Shown piece by piece: positions 18,113 to 25,949 of a stretch of DNA of 38,712 nt; position 1 is the first letter of the stretch, and the number at the start of each line of letters is the position of its first letter. The notes below the pieces were generated by a model. That model ran no database searches, was not told the origin of the DNA, and saw nothing but the letters and a program-made list of their open reading frames with translations. The stretch comes from an uncultured Bacillota bacterium (lineage in GTDB: Bacteria; Bacillota; Dehalobacteriia; UBA7702). The DNA is taken from assembly GCA_902796855.1 (NCBI GenBank), contig CADBQN010000031.1:1-38712 (forward strand). Reading direction: 5' to 3'. The position numbers were made by a program, and so were the translations under genes.

Positions 18113-18907
18113 TTACTCCATCTTATGCGCGATCCCGTCAAGAATTGAGTTCACGTCGCGGAAAAAACCGTCGAATTTTCCCAAAAAAGCGTCATCGCTG
18201 GAGAGCACCGTGACAGTTCCCTCGCCGGCGGCGCTGCGCAGGTCAAGGCGGTCCAGCGTCCGGACGACGTTCCGGGCCAGCCCCTCGCCGCCGTCGATGA
18301 TCACGGCGTCGGGGAACATCTCCCGGATCAGCGGCAGCGTAAAGAGATAGTGGGTGCAACCGAGAACGACGGTGTCGGCGGCGACGTCCTTAAAGAGCAT
18401 ACGCAGGAAAGACCGGCCCACATCGTCGTTGTAGTGGCCTTTTTCCACCAAATCGGCGAGGCCGGCGGCGGGCAGGGGGATGATTTCGCCAACGTCGCTG
18501 TAATCGTCGAAGAGGCGGCGGAATTTTTCCTCCTTCAGCGTCAGCCGGGTGGCGATGACGGCGATGCGGCCGCTGTCCGCCCGTTCCGTCGCCGGTTTGA
18601 TCGCCGGCTCGATGCCGAGAACGGGAAAAGCGAAAGCGGCGCGGAGCTCCTCAATGGCCGCCGCCGTCGCCGTGTTGCAGGCCACGACCAGCATTTTTAT
18701 GCCCTTTGAAGCCATCTCCTCCGCCGCGGCGAACACGGCGGCGCGGACTTCCTCTTCGGTCTTGTCGCCGTAGGGGAAGTTCTTCTCGTCGGCGTAATAG
18801 ATGAAGTTTTCCCCGGGGAGCAGGCGACGGACACGGCCGAGGACGGTGAGACCGCCGACGCCGGAATCAAAGATGCCGATGGGCGCTGTTTTATCCACAA
18901 AAATCAA
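18113..18907 (-). CDS. murI: Glutamate racemase
   Basis: Interconverts L- and D-glutamate to supply D-Glu for peptidoglycan. It is 264 residues. The substrate loop is IGIFDSGVGGLTVL, and the two catalytic cysteines are Cys77 in VVACNTATA and Cys184 in VLGCTHYLF, with YADEKNFPYG between. The TTG start at 18907 overlaps the serC stop (TTGA); a GTG three codons later (18898) is an alternative and gives a more typical N-terminus. It is the second gene of serC-murI-small ORF. Confidence 0.95.
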   Translation of the reverse strand: MIFVDKTAPIGIFDSGVGGLTVLGRVRRLLPGENFIYYADEKNFPYGDKTEEEVRAAVFAAAEEMASKGIKMLVVACNTATAAAIEELRAAFAFPVLGIEPAIKPATERADSGRIAVIATRLTLKEEKFRRLFDDYSDVGEIIPLPAAGLADLVEKGHYNDDVGRSFLRMLFKDVAADTVVLGCTHYLFTLPLIREMFPDAVIIDGGEGLARNVVRTLDRLDLRSAAGEGTVTVLSSDDAFLGKFDGFFRDVNSILDGIAHKME

Positions 18908-19986
18908 CCGTTCTTTCTCATAAATTCCGCCATGAAATCGGCAAGGGCCCCGGCCCCGGCCACGGGCATGGCGTTGTAGACCGAGGCGCGCAGACCGCCG
19001 ACGGAGCGATGCCCCTTCAGGCCGATGAAGCCTTCCGCTTCCGCCTCGGCGACGAACCTCTTTTCCAGATCGGCGTCGGCCATGGTGAAGGTGATGTTCA
19101 TCAGCGAGCGGCTTTCCTTTTCGGCGTGGCCGCGGTAGAACCCGTCGGAAGAGTCGATGGCGTCATAGATATATTTCGCCTTTTCCGCGTTGGTCTTTGC
19201 CGCGGCGGGGAGCCCGCCGAGGCTCTTTAAATGACGGAGCACCAGGTTCACCATGTAGACGCTGAACACCGGCGGCGTGTTGTAAAGGGAATTCTTTTCG
19301 GCGTGGGTGGCGTATTTCAGCATCGTCGCCGGGACATCCCCCGCCTTTTCCAAAAAGCTCTTGCGGAGCACGACGACGGTGACACCGGCGGGGCCGAGGT
19401 TCTTCTGGGCTCCGGCGTAGATCAGGGAAAAGCGGTCAAAGGCCACGGGGCCGCTGAGGATGTCCGAGGACATATCGGCGACCAGCGGCGCGTCTGTTTC
19501 GGGCACATAGTGGAACTCCGTCCCGTAAATCGTGTTGTTCGTCGTCATGTGGACATAGGCGGGAGCATCACTGAACGTCAGCTCTTCCTGACCGGGAATG
19601 TGGCGGTAATGGTTTTCGCCACCCTCAAAAGCGGCGTGGACGCCGCCGATCTTTTTCGCTTCCTTCATGGCCTTTTCCGACCAGGAACCGGTGAGGATAT
19701 AGTCGGCAGTGCCGTCCTGAGGCAGAAAATTCATGGGGAGCATCGAGAACTGGGTGCTCGCGCCGCCCTGGAGGAAGAGGACGCGGTAATCGTCGCCAAG
19801 GCCCATCAGCTCCTTCATATTCGCTTCCGCCTCGGCAACGACTTCGTCGAAGGCTTTGGCCCGATGGCTGATTTCCAGCACGCTCATGCCGGTGCCGGCA
19901 AAATCGAGAAATTCCTCTTTGGCCCGGGCCAGGACTTCATCGTAGATGACGGCGGGGCCGGCATAGAAATTATAGATCGTACTCAT
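18904..19986 (-). CDS. serC: Phosphoserine aminotransferase
   Basis: Converts 3-phosphohydroxypyruvate and glutamate to O-phosphoserine in serine synthesis, and can act in PLP synthesis. It is 360 residues. The N-terminal YNFYAGPAVIYDEVL, the FLQGGASTQFSMLPMNF phosphate-binding loop, Lys195 in YAGAQKNLGPAG, and the terminal KGHRSVGGLRASVYNAMP are all signature segments. AAAGGA lies 9 nt before ATG 19986, and a near-consensus promoter lies upstream. serA is not adjacent. It is cotranscribed with murI. Confidence 0.97.
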   Translation of the reverse strand: MSTIYNFYAGPAVIYDEVLARAKEEFLDFAGTGMSVLEISHRAKAFDEVVAEAEANMKELMGLGDDYRVLFLQGGASTQFSMLPMNFLPQDGTADYILTGSWSEKAMKEAKKIGGVHAAFEGGENHYRHIPGQEELTFSDAPAYVHMTTNNTIYGTEFHYVPETDAPLVADMSSDILSGPVAFDRFSLIYAGAQKNLGPAGVTVVVLRKSFLEKAGDVPATMLKYATHAEKNSLYNTPPVFSVYMVNLVLRHLKSLGGLPAAAKTNAEKAKYIYDAIDSSDGFYRGHAEKESRSLMNITFTMADADLEKRFVAEAEAEGFIGLKGHRSVGGLRASVYNAMPVAGAGALADFMAEFMRKNG

Positions 19987-20018
19987 GGAAGTATTCCTTT
20001 CACTGATTCGTTCTTCTT

Positions 20019-20047
20019 ATTATAGCACACCTGCTTTTCTCTGACAA
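20019..20047 (-). promoter_or_regulatory. Promoter of serC-murI
   Basis: On the minus strand a -35 TTGTCA (20047-20042), 17 bp, then a perfect -10 TATAAT (20024-20019). Confidence 0.85.
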
Positions 20048-20077
20048 CCGACAGCGCCTTTTCTTTCGCCTTTGGCC

Positions 20078-20106
20078 TTGCAATCCGGCGGCGTTTATTA
20101 TATGAT
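20078..20106 (+). promoter_or_regulatory. Promoter of larE-larC-HAD operon
   Basis: A -35 TTGCAA (20078-20083) and a -10 TATGAT (20101-20106) are spaced by 17 bp. The start near 20113 rules out the upstream in-frame ATG at 20072. Confidence 0.75.
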
Positions 20107-20137
20107 AAAGAAAATCCTTAAAAAGCAGAGGATCCCT

Positions 20138-20947
20138 ATGCGTTTTACAGAAAAAAAAGAGCGGCTGAACGAGATCGTCACCGCCTCAGAAAATCCCGTC
20201 GTCGCCTACTCCGGCGGCGTCGACAGCTCCCTTGTCACCGCTTTGGTCCGCGCGCGCCACGGCGACGCGGCGCAGATCTATTCCGTCATCACCCCCTATA
20301 TGGACGAAGCCGACATCTACTTTGCCGCCGCGGCGGCGAAAAAGAACGGCTGGCCCGTGCAGTGGATCCGCCTGAATCCCCTCGGCGCGGCGGAGATCGC
20401 CCGCAACAGCGAAGACCGCTGCTACCATTGTAAAAAGCGGCTCTTTTCCGCCATCAAGGGGAAAGGAGAGGAGCAGAACGGCAAGACCTTCCTTGAAGGC
20501 AGCAACAGCGATGACACCGCCGTTTTCCGCCCCGGACGCAGGGCTTTGGCGGAAATGGGTTTTGTGAGCCCCCTGGCGGAAGCGGGGCTTACAAAGGCGG
20601 AGATCCGCCGTTTCGCCGCGGAGCTCGGCCTCGACGCCGCGGAACGCCCCTCGAAGCCCTGTCTCCTGACGCGGTTCCCCTACGACCTGCCCACTCCCGT
20701 AACGGAAGCGATGATCGAGCGGGTCAAAGAGGGGGAGCACCAGCTAAAAGCCTATTTAAACGACAATTTCCGGCTCCGCTGGGTCAGTGAAACGGAGGCG
20801 CGGCTGGAGGTTTCCGACCTCGACCGCGACATCCTCACCCTCGGCGGCAAAACGATCCTCGATAAGATCCCCTTTGCCGCCGTCACCGTCGACAGCGAGC
20901 CCTTTCAAAGCGGCAGCTTTGACCGAAAGAAAAAGGAGCGCTCATGA
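20138..20947 (+). CDS. larE: LarE: ATP-dependent sulfur transferase for nickel-pincer cofactor
   Basis: A 269-residue PP-loop enzyme that adenylates and then sulfurates the nicotinic-acid-derived precursor of the nickel-pincer nucleotide cofactor of lactate racemase. The pyrophosphatase loop is SGGVDSS at 25-31. Cysteines are Cys95 and Cys98 in CYHC and Cys175 in SKPCLLTR; the last aligns with the sacrificial cysteine of the Lactiplantibacillus enzyme. Three conserved cysteines suggest the type that carries a 4Fe-4S cluster, which is inference. AGAGGA lies 5 nt before ATG 20138. It overlaps larC by 4 nt (ATGA). Confidence 0.9.
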   Translation: MRFTEKKERLNEIVTASENPVVAYSGGVDSSLVTALVRARHGDAAQIYSVITPYMDEADIYFAAAAAKKNGWPVQWIRLNPLGAAEIARNSEDRCYHCKKRLFSAIKGKGEEQNGKTFLEGSNSDDTAVFRPGRRALAEMGFVSPLAEAGLTKAEIRRFAAELGLDAAERPSKPCLLTRFPYDLPTPVTEAMIERVKEGEHQLKAYLNDNFRLRWVSETEARLEVSDLDRDILTLGGKTILDKIPFAAVTVDSEPFQSGSFDRKKKERS

Positions 20948-22116
20948 ACCGTATCATCTATATCGACCCCATCGGCGGCATCGCCGGTGATATGCTCCTC
21001 GGCGCCCTCCTCGACGGCGGCGGCGACGAAGCGTACCTCTTGGAGCAGCTGAAAAAGCTGAACCTGCCGGGATGGCGCTGGCGGCGGGAACAGACCAGCC
21101 GGGGCGGTTTCGCCGGCACGAAAATCGATTTTTGCCCCGAAGAGACCGACACCGTCCGCCATCTCGGCGACATCGTCGATCTCGTCACCGCCGCGGCCTT
21201 CCCCGAAGAAGCGGAGAAACGGATCTTAAAGACCTTCCGTCTCCTCGCCGAAGCCGAGGCGAAGGTCCACAACACCACCGTGGACCGCGTCCACTTCCAC
21301 GAAGTCGGCGCCGTCGACACGATCCTCGATATCTGCGGCTCCGTCCTGCTGCTGGAGCGCGCCGACGTTCAGACCGTCGTCTGCTCCCCGCTGCCGATGG
21401 GAAGCGGCACCGTGCGCTGCGCCCACGGGGAGATCCCCGTCCCCGCCCCGGCCGTGGCGGAGCTGCTGAAAGGCGCCGCTGTGTATTCCTCGCCGGTCAG
21501 GGGCGAGACGGTAACGCCCACAGGCATCGCCCTGCTCAGGGCCTATGACACCACCTTTGGGAGCATGCCGCCGCTGACCGTTGAAAGCGTCGGTTCCGGC
21601 TGCGGCAGCCGCGACGGCGAGGTGCCCAATCTCTGCCGCGTGTTCCTCGGCTTTGGGGAGAACGGCGCGTCCGCACCGCTCTGCCGCCTTGAATGCACCG
21701 TCGACGATATGACCGGGGAGGAACTCGGCTATCTCTGGGAACGGATCGAAGCCGCCGGCGCCAACGACATGTATTACACCCCCGTCTATATGAAAAAAGG
21801 CCGTCCCGCCGTGAAGATTACCGTTCTGGCGGAAACCTCCGTCCTTGACGACGTCAAAGCGGCGCTCTTCCGCTTTACCTCCACGCTGGGGATGATCTGC
21901 GTCCCGGTGGAGCGCGCCGTTCTGGAACGGCGTTTCACTGAAATCGACACCCCCTGGGGGAAGGTGCGCTATAAAGAGGCCGCGGGCTTTGGCACTGCCA
22001 AAGCGAAGGCGGAATACGAGGATATCAGGGCCATCGCCGAGAAAACGGGCCGCTCCCCCACGGAGATCCGCCGCGCCTGCGACGCCCTCTATGACAAAGA
22101 TAAGGACAGCCGATAA
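20944..22116 (+). CDS. larC: LarC: nickel insertion protein (cyclometallase)
   Basis: A 390-residue CTP-dependent enzyme that inserts Ni into the pincer cofactor. The N-terminus YIDPIGGIAGDMLLGALLD, the HFHEVGAVDTILDI motif and the C-terminal CTVDDMTGEELGYLWE block are family hallmarks. In Lactiplantibacillus the protein is made by a frameshift joining larC1 and larC2; here both halves are one uninterrupted frame. It is translationally coupled to larE. Neither larA (racemase) nor larB (carboxylase) is within the window. Confidence 0.93.
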   Translation: MNRIIYIDPIGGIAGDMLLGALLDGGGDEAYLLEQLKKLNLPGWRWRREQTSRGGFAGTKIDFCPEETDTVRHLGDIVDLVTAAAFPEEAEKRILKTFRLLAEAEAKVHNTTVDRVHFHEVGAVDTILDICGSVLLLERADVQTVVCSPLPMGSGTVRCAHGEIPVPAPAVAELLKGAAVYSSPVRGETVTPTGIALLRAYDTTFGSMPPLTVESVGSGCGSRDGEVPNLCRVFLGFGENGASAPLCRLECTVDDMTGEELGYLWERIEAAGANDMYYTPVYMKKGRPAVKITVLAETSVLDDVKAALFRFTSTLGMICVPVERAVLERRFTEIDTPWGKVRYKEAAGFGTAKAKAEYEDIRAIAEKTGRSPTEIRRACDALYDKDKDSR

Positions 22117-22128
22117 GGAAACCGCGCT

Positions 22129-22776
22129 ATGATCAACACTTTTCTTTTTGATTTTGACGGAACCGTCGCCAACACGATCCCCGGGATCCTGGCGACACTT
22201 GAAAAGACCAGGGAGACGATGAACGCCGATTTCACGCTGGAAGCGGCGAAAGGCGTCATCGGCACGCCCTTAGAGGAAATGGGACGCGTCCTCTGCGGTG
22301 AAGACCGGGCCCTGGAATTCGTTGAGATGTACCACAGGGAATACCTGCGCTGGGGGAAGGATAAGATTTCCTTTTACCCCGGAATGGAGCCGCTCTTAAA
22401 GGAACTGACTTCCGTCGGCATCCGCCGCGGCGTCGTCACCTCCAAGCGCGCCGACAGCCTGACCCTGAACCTGAAAACGCTGAAGGCCGCCGCCTACTTT
22501 GACTGCCTCGTCACCAAGGAATCCACCGACCGCTTCAAGCCCGACGGCGCGCCGGTGCTCCGCGCCATGGAGCTGCTTTCCTCCGAACCGGAACGCACCG
22601 TGATGATCGGCGACACCCGTTACGACATCGAGAGCGGCAGGAACGCCGCCGCCCTGACCATCGGCGTGACCTGGGGGATCGAGTCAAAGGAGCAGATTTT
22701 AAAGAGCTCCCCGGACTACGTCGTGTCCACCGGGGAAGACCTCGCGGAGCTCTGCCGAAGGCTGATGCGCGGCTGA
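22129..22776 (+). CDS. HAD-superfamily hydrolase, phosphoglycolate phosphatase/PpaX-like
   Basis: A 215-residue HAD subfamily IA phosphatase. Motif I is DFDGTVANT with nucleophile Asp8 and acid Asp10; motif II Thr/Ser is in VVTSKRA; the motif III lysine follows in DRFKPDGAP; motif IV is MIGDTRYDIESG. The cap domain between residues 15 and 80 is helical. It resembles Gph and PpaX, which remove phosphate from phosphoglycolate or pyrophosphate. The gene starts 12 bp after larC, so a link to cofactor synthesis is possible, but the substrate is not determinable. Confidence 0.88.
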   Translation: MINTFLFDFDGTVANTIPGILATLEKTRETMNADFTLEAAKGVIGTPLEEMGRVLCGEDRALEFVEMYHREYLRWGKDKISFYPGMEPLLKELTSVGIRRGVVTSKRADSLTLNLKTLKAAAYFDCLVTKESTDRFKPDGAPVLRAMELLSSEPERTVMIGDTRYDIESGRNAAALTIGVTWGIESKEQILKSSPDYVVSTGEDLAELCRRLMRG

Positions 22777-22780
22777 AGCC

Positions 22781-22823
22781 AAAGAGACCGTTCCGCCTTT
22801 TGACGGGCGAAACGGTCTCTTTT
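22781..22823. terminator. Bidirectional terminator between the HAD gene and the cysteine desulfurase gene
   Basis: AAAGAGACCGTT (22781-22792) pairs with AACGGTCTCTTT (22810-22821), with inner CGCC/GGCG. A and T flanks lie on both sides. It touches the stop codon of the minus-strand gene. Confidence 0.92.
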
Positions 22824-23947
22824 TATTTCAGCGCTTTTAACAGGCGCAGTCCTTCTTCCGCTTCGGCAATCGTGTTGAAGGGGCCAAAGCTGAAGCGGAC
22901 GGTGCCCCGGTGTTCCGTGCCCAGGGCGGCGTGGGCGTCGGGAGCGCAGTGGAGACCGGCGCGGACGCAGATATCGCCCTTTCGCGCCAGATAGGAAGCG
23001 ACCTGATCCCCGGACATCCCCGCGACGTTCAGGGAGACCACCGGCAGAGAGAACGTTCCTTCCCGCCGATAGACCCGGATATGGGGCATTTTTTTCAGTT
23101 CCCCGGCAAAGAATTCGGCAAGATCCGTTTCGTGCTCCCGAATCTTTGCCATGCTCCGCTTTTTGATATAGCGGACGCCGCCCAAAAGGGAGCCGACGCC
23201 GAGAAGGTTCCGCGTCCCGGCCTCAAAGCCGCCGGGCACGATCCGGGGCTGGTCCTTTAAATAGGAAAGGATCCCGGTTCCGCCGTGGAGCAGCGGCCGC
23301 AGCGAAAGGGGGTCGCGGACATAGAGAGCGCCGACGCCGCCATAGCCCAAAAGGCTTTTGTGCCCGGCGTAGGCCGCGAAGGCGAGTCCCGCTTTTTCAG
23401 GCGAAAAATCCAGCACACCGGCGGTCTGTGCCAGATCTCCGAAGACGGGGATCCCGTATTTGGCTCCAAGCTTTGCCGCTTCCGCGAGGGGCTGGACCGC
23501 CCCGGTGACGTTGGAACCGTGATTCACGGCGATGAGGCGCGTGTTTTCGCGGATGGCGTTTTCCGTTTCCCTCAAAAGCGTTTCCGCGTCGCCGCCGCTC
23601 ACCATTGTGATTTCCGCGCCGTTTTTAGCGAGATAATGGGCGGCGCGGCGGACAGCGTTGTGCTCCAGCGACGTATAGATCAGATGCTCCCCGGGGAGCA
23701 GCGCCGATTTTAAAACGAGATTGGCACTTTCCGTGTTCCCGCTCGTAAAGATCAGATGCTCCGGCGTCACGCCGAGGAAATCGGCCAGTTCCCTTCTGGC
23801 GCTCTCCATATAGGCCGCCGTCTCCCTGGCGAAGGGGTACGCCCCCCTGCCCGGGTTCGCGCCGTATCGCTCCATGACGTTTAAGACCTCGCTCTTCGTT
23901 TCACACGGTTTCGGCCACGACGTGGCGGCGTTGTCAAAATAGATCAT
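22823..23947 (-). CDS. Cysteine desulfurase family protein (class V PLP)
   Basis: A 374-residue PLP enzyme predicted to release sulfur from cysteine for Fe-S clusters or thio-cofactors. The N-terminus is MIYFDNAATSWPKP. TSGNTESANL and the SLEHNAVRR segment bind PLP, Lys197 in AYAGHKSLLGYGG is the Schiff-base lysine, and Cys334 in RAGLHCAPDAH is the persulfide cysteine. The GTVRFSFGPFNT end fits the EF2568-like branch. I chose ATG 23947 because AGGAG lies 7 nt upstream. An in-frame ATG at 23974 would translate the parS palindrome (MFHVKQ...), an unlikely start. Its sulfur could serve LarE or tRNA thiolation; this is inference. Confidence 0.9.
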   Translation of the reverse strand: MIYFDNAATSWPKPCETKSEVLNVMERYGANPGRGAYPFARETAAYMESARRELADFLGVTPEHLIFTSGNTESANLVLKSALLPGEHLIYTSLEHNAVRRAAHYLAKNGAEITMVSGGDAETLLRETENAIRENTRLIAVNHGSNVTGAVQPLAEAAKLGAKYGIPVFGDLAQTAGVLDFSPEKAGLAFAAYAGHKSLLGYGGVGALYVRDPLSLRPLLHGGTGILSYLKDQPRIVPGGFEAGTRNLLGVGSLLGGVRYIKKRSMAKIREHETDLAEFFAGELKKMPHIRVYRREGTFSLPVVSLNVAGMSGDQVASYLARKGDICVRAGLHCAPDAHAALGTEHRGTVRFSFGPFNTIAEAEEGLRLLKALK

Positions 23948-23957
23948 CGTCTTCTCC

Positions 23958-23973
23958 TGTTTCACGTGAAACA
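23958..23973. promoter_or_regulatory. parS centromere site 1
   Basis: TGTTTCACGTGAAACA is a perfect 16-bp match to the consensus parS bound by ParB/Spo0J. It sits immediately upstream of the ribosome binding site of the cysteine desulfurase gene, within its leader. Confidence 0.97.
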
Positions 23974-24024
23974 TTTCTCTATTTTACGCCGGAACCTCTT
24001 TTTTTATGTCTTTTTAAAGCAAAG

Positions 24025-24066
24025 GCCCTGAACGTCCGCAGAAAGGGAAATTCAGGGCTTTTTTAT
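24025..24066 (+). terminator. Hairpin between parB and the cysteine desulfurase gene
   Basis: GCCCTGAA (24025-24032) pairs with TTCAGGGC (24051-24058) and a T run follows on the plus strand. On the minus strand, where parB ends, the following sequence CCTTTGCTTT is a weak T tract, so its service as the parAB terminator is uncertain. Confidence 0.6.
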
Positions 24067-24164
24067 TTTCGTGTCCGTTGATACGTTTTTGTCTTTTTCG
24101 GGGATTTAAACGGAACTGGCGGAGTCGTTTTGAGAGCGAAGGCGCGGCGGATTTTGCCGCCGCT

Positions 24165-25049
24165 TTATTTTTCCTCCTCGATCATCAAATCGAGGAGCCG
24201 TTCCAGTTCTTCCCGGTCGTGATAGGCGAGTTCGATGCGGCCGCCGTTCTCGCCGCCGCTGATGCGGATCTTCGTCTGAAAGCGATCCCTGAGTTTGTTT
24301 TCCATTTCGGTAAAGAAGGGATTGCCGCTTTTCTTTTCGCGGCGCGGCTCCTTCGTCACGGCGGTGTTCAGCAGCTTCGCCGCTTCCTCCGCCTGGCGGA
24401 CGGAGAGGTGTTCCTTTAAAATGCGGTCCCTGAGCTGAACGCGGCGGGGCTCCGCCTTGACCGACAGCAGCGCCCGGCCGTGACCGGCGCTGAGTTTTCC
24501 TTCCTCCATACAGCGCTTCGTCGTCTCATCCAGCGTCAGCAAGCGCAGCGTATTCGCGATGTAGCTGCGGCTCTTCCCCAGCGTTTTGCTGAGGGATTCC
24601 TGGGTGTGGCCGAAGGAGGTCTGCATTTCCTTAAAGGCCGCGGCCTCCTCAATGGCGTTTAGATCTTCCCGCTGGAGATTTTCGATGAGTCCCATCTCCG
24701 CCGCTTTGACGCTGTCGGCGTCGATGACGCGGACGGGGACTTTTTTCAGCCCCGCCTTTTTCGCCGCCCGGAGCCGCCGTTCCCCGGCGACGAGCTCATA
24801 ACCTTTGCCGCTCTTTCGCACCAGCAGCGGCTGGAGAACGCCGTGTTCCGCGACGGAAGCGGTGAGCTCCGCTAATTTTTTTTCGTCAAAATCCGTCCGC
24901 GCCTGGGATTTGGCGGCGCGGATGTCCTTCACGGCGATTTCCGGGGGGATTTCGCCGCCTTCTTTTCCGGCGCTCTCTTTCAAAATGGATTCTTCCACGT
25001 CGGCGGGGATCAGCGCCCCCAGCCCTTTGCCCATTCTCTTTTTAGCCAT
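24165..25049 (-). CDS. parB: Chromosome partitioning protein ParB (Spo0J)
   Basis: A CTP-dependent DNA clamp that loads at parS and organises the origin. It is 294 residues. The N-terminal MAKKRMGKGLGALIP contacts ParA. The CTPase motifs are GERRLRAA (89-96) and ENLQREDLN (123-131). The helix-turn-helix around 148-170 (TQESLSKTLGKSRSYIANTLRL) binds parS, and a C-terminal dimerisation domain follows a charged linker. The usual QPR motif of box I is SQARTDF here. It overlaps parA by 8 nt, and two perfect parS sites flank parA-parB. Confidence 0.97.
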   Translation of the reverse strand: MAKKRMGKGLGALIPADVEESILKESAGKEGGEIPPEIAVKDIRAAKSQARTDFDEKKLAELTASVAEHGVLQPLLVRKSGKGYELVAGERRLRAAKKAGLKKVPVRVIDADSVKAAEMGLIENLQREDLNAIEEAAAFKEMQTSFGHTQESLSKTLGKSRSYIANTLRLLTLDETTKRCMEEGKLSAGHGRALLSVKAEPRRVQLRDRILKEHLSVRQAEEAAKLLNTAVTKEPRREKKSGNPFFTEMENKLRDRFQTKIRISGGENGGRIELAYHDREELERLLDLMIEEEK

Positions 25050-25806
25050 TGGCTTTCCTTACCTCCTTCGCCAGCGCGCGGTAGGCAAGGGCTCCCTTGG
25101 ATCTCGCGTCGTACTGAATGATGGTTTTGCCGAACCCCGGCGCTTCCGAAAGGCGAACGTTCCGGGGAATCATCGTCTTATAGACTTTTTTCTTAAAGTG
25201 GCTCCGTACTTCCTCTTCCACTTCCAAGGAAAGTTTCGTTCTGCCGTCGAACATCGTCAGCAGAATGCCCTCTAACTGCAGATTGGGGTTCATATGCTGT
25301 TTTACCAGCTGGAAGGTGTTGGTCACTCTGCCGAGGCCTTCTAAGGCGTAATATTCGCACTGCAGCGTGATCAGCAGGGAATCGGCGGCGACGAGGCCGT
25401 TCAGGGAGAGCATCCCCACCGCCGGCGGACAGTCGATGATGATGAAGTCGTATTGGTCTTTGACCGTATCCAGCTGTTTTTTCAGCTTTTTTTCCCGGTC
25501 TTCCTCGTCAACGAGTTCCACCTCGGCGCCGCTGAGGTCGGTGCCGGAGGGGATGACATCGACGTTCTTCGATTCCGTCTTTTTGATCAGCACCGAAACG
25601 GGCATATCGTTAATGAGGGCGTCGTAGACGCTGTATTCCAGCGTGTCCTTGTCGATGCCCAGGCCGTCGGTGGCGTTGGCCTGGGGGTCCATGTCGCAGA
25701 CCAGCACTTTTTTGCCGAGATCACCGAGGCAGGCGCTGAGATTCACGGCGGTGGTCGTTTTGCCGACGCCGCCTTTCTGGTTGGCGATTGCGATGATCTT
25801 ACCCAT
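25042..25806 (-). CDS. parA: Chromosome partitioning ATPase ParA (Soj)
   Basis: A 254-residue deviant-Walker ATPase that drives origin segregation with ParB and can regulate DnaA. Motifs are the signature-lysine P-loop NQKGGVGKTTTAVNLSA, VLVCDMDPQANAT and FIIIDCPPAVG. It is short, without the N-terminal HTH of plasmid ParAs, so it is the chromosomal Soj type. AAGGAAAGAGGA lies before ATG 25806, with a TATAAT -10 upstream. It is normally found after rsmG, but here it is on the recF side. Confidence 0.97.
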   Translation of the reverse strand: MGKIIAIANQKGGVGKTTTAVNLSACLGDLGKKVLVCDMDPQANATDGLGIDKDTLEYSVYDALINDMPVSVLIKKTESKNVDVIPSGTDLSGAEVELVDEEDREKKLKKQLDTVKDQYDFIIIDCPPAVGMLSLNGLVAADSLLITLQCEYYALEGLGRVTNTFQLVKQHMNPNLQLEGILLTMFDGRTKLSLEVEEEVRSHFKKKVYKTMIPRNVRLSEAPGFGKTIIQYDARSKGALAYRALAKEVRKANG

Positions 25807-25835
25807 AATGTTCCTCTTTCCTTCGATATGCTATC

Positions 25836-25864
25836 ATTATAGCACAATCCGCGGCGGCGAAAAA
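25836..25864 (-). promoter_or_regulatory. Probable promoter of parA-parB
   Basis: A perfect -10 TATAAT (minus strand, 25841-25836) has only a weak -35 TTTTTC at 17 bp. It lies 45 bp from the nearby parS site, so ParB spreading could repress it. Confidence 0.55.
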
Positions 25865-25885
25865 GGGTTTTCTTGCCATTTGACA

Positions 25886-25948
25886 AAGAAAAAAACAACC
25901 GCCATCATCATGTTTCACGTGAAACAGCCGTGATGTGAACGGTTGTTT
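25886..25948 (-). terminator. recF terminator hairpin enclosing parS
   Basis: On the minus strand AAACAACCG (25948-25940) pairs with CGGTTGTTT (25901-25893) and is followed by a T run, an intrinsic terminator for the dnaA-dnaN-recF direction. The loop contains the whole parS palindrome plus ATCA/TGAT pairing, so the arms can extend through parS. Confidence 0.8.
25911..25926. promoter_or_regulatory. parS centromere site 2
   Basis: A second exact TGTTTCACGTGAAACA, between recF and parA, about 1.95 kb from site 1 and about 4 kb from the proposed oriC. Confidence 0.97.
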
Positions 25949-25949
25949 A

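Noticed and set aside
16553-18148. A 531-codon plus-strand frame covering the AEC gene in another frame
   Set aside because: It begins inside the NifX-like gene on the other strand, is Arg/Pro-rich, and the AEC frame is clearly the real one.
20072-20137. ATG 20072 as the larE start
   Set aside because: It lies upstream of the predicted transcription start near 20113; ATG 20138 has a ribosome binding site and the family N-terminus.
20944-22116. Programmed frameshift in larC
   Set aside because: The frame is continuous from the N-terminal to the C-terminal LarC domain, so no frameshift is needed.
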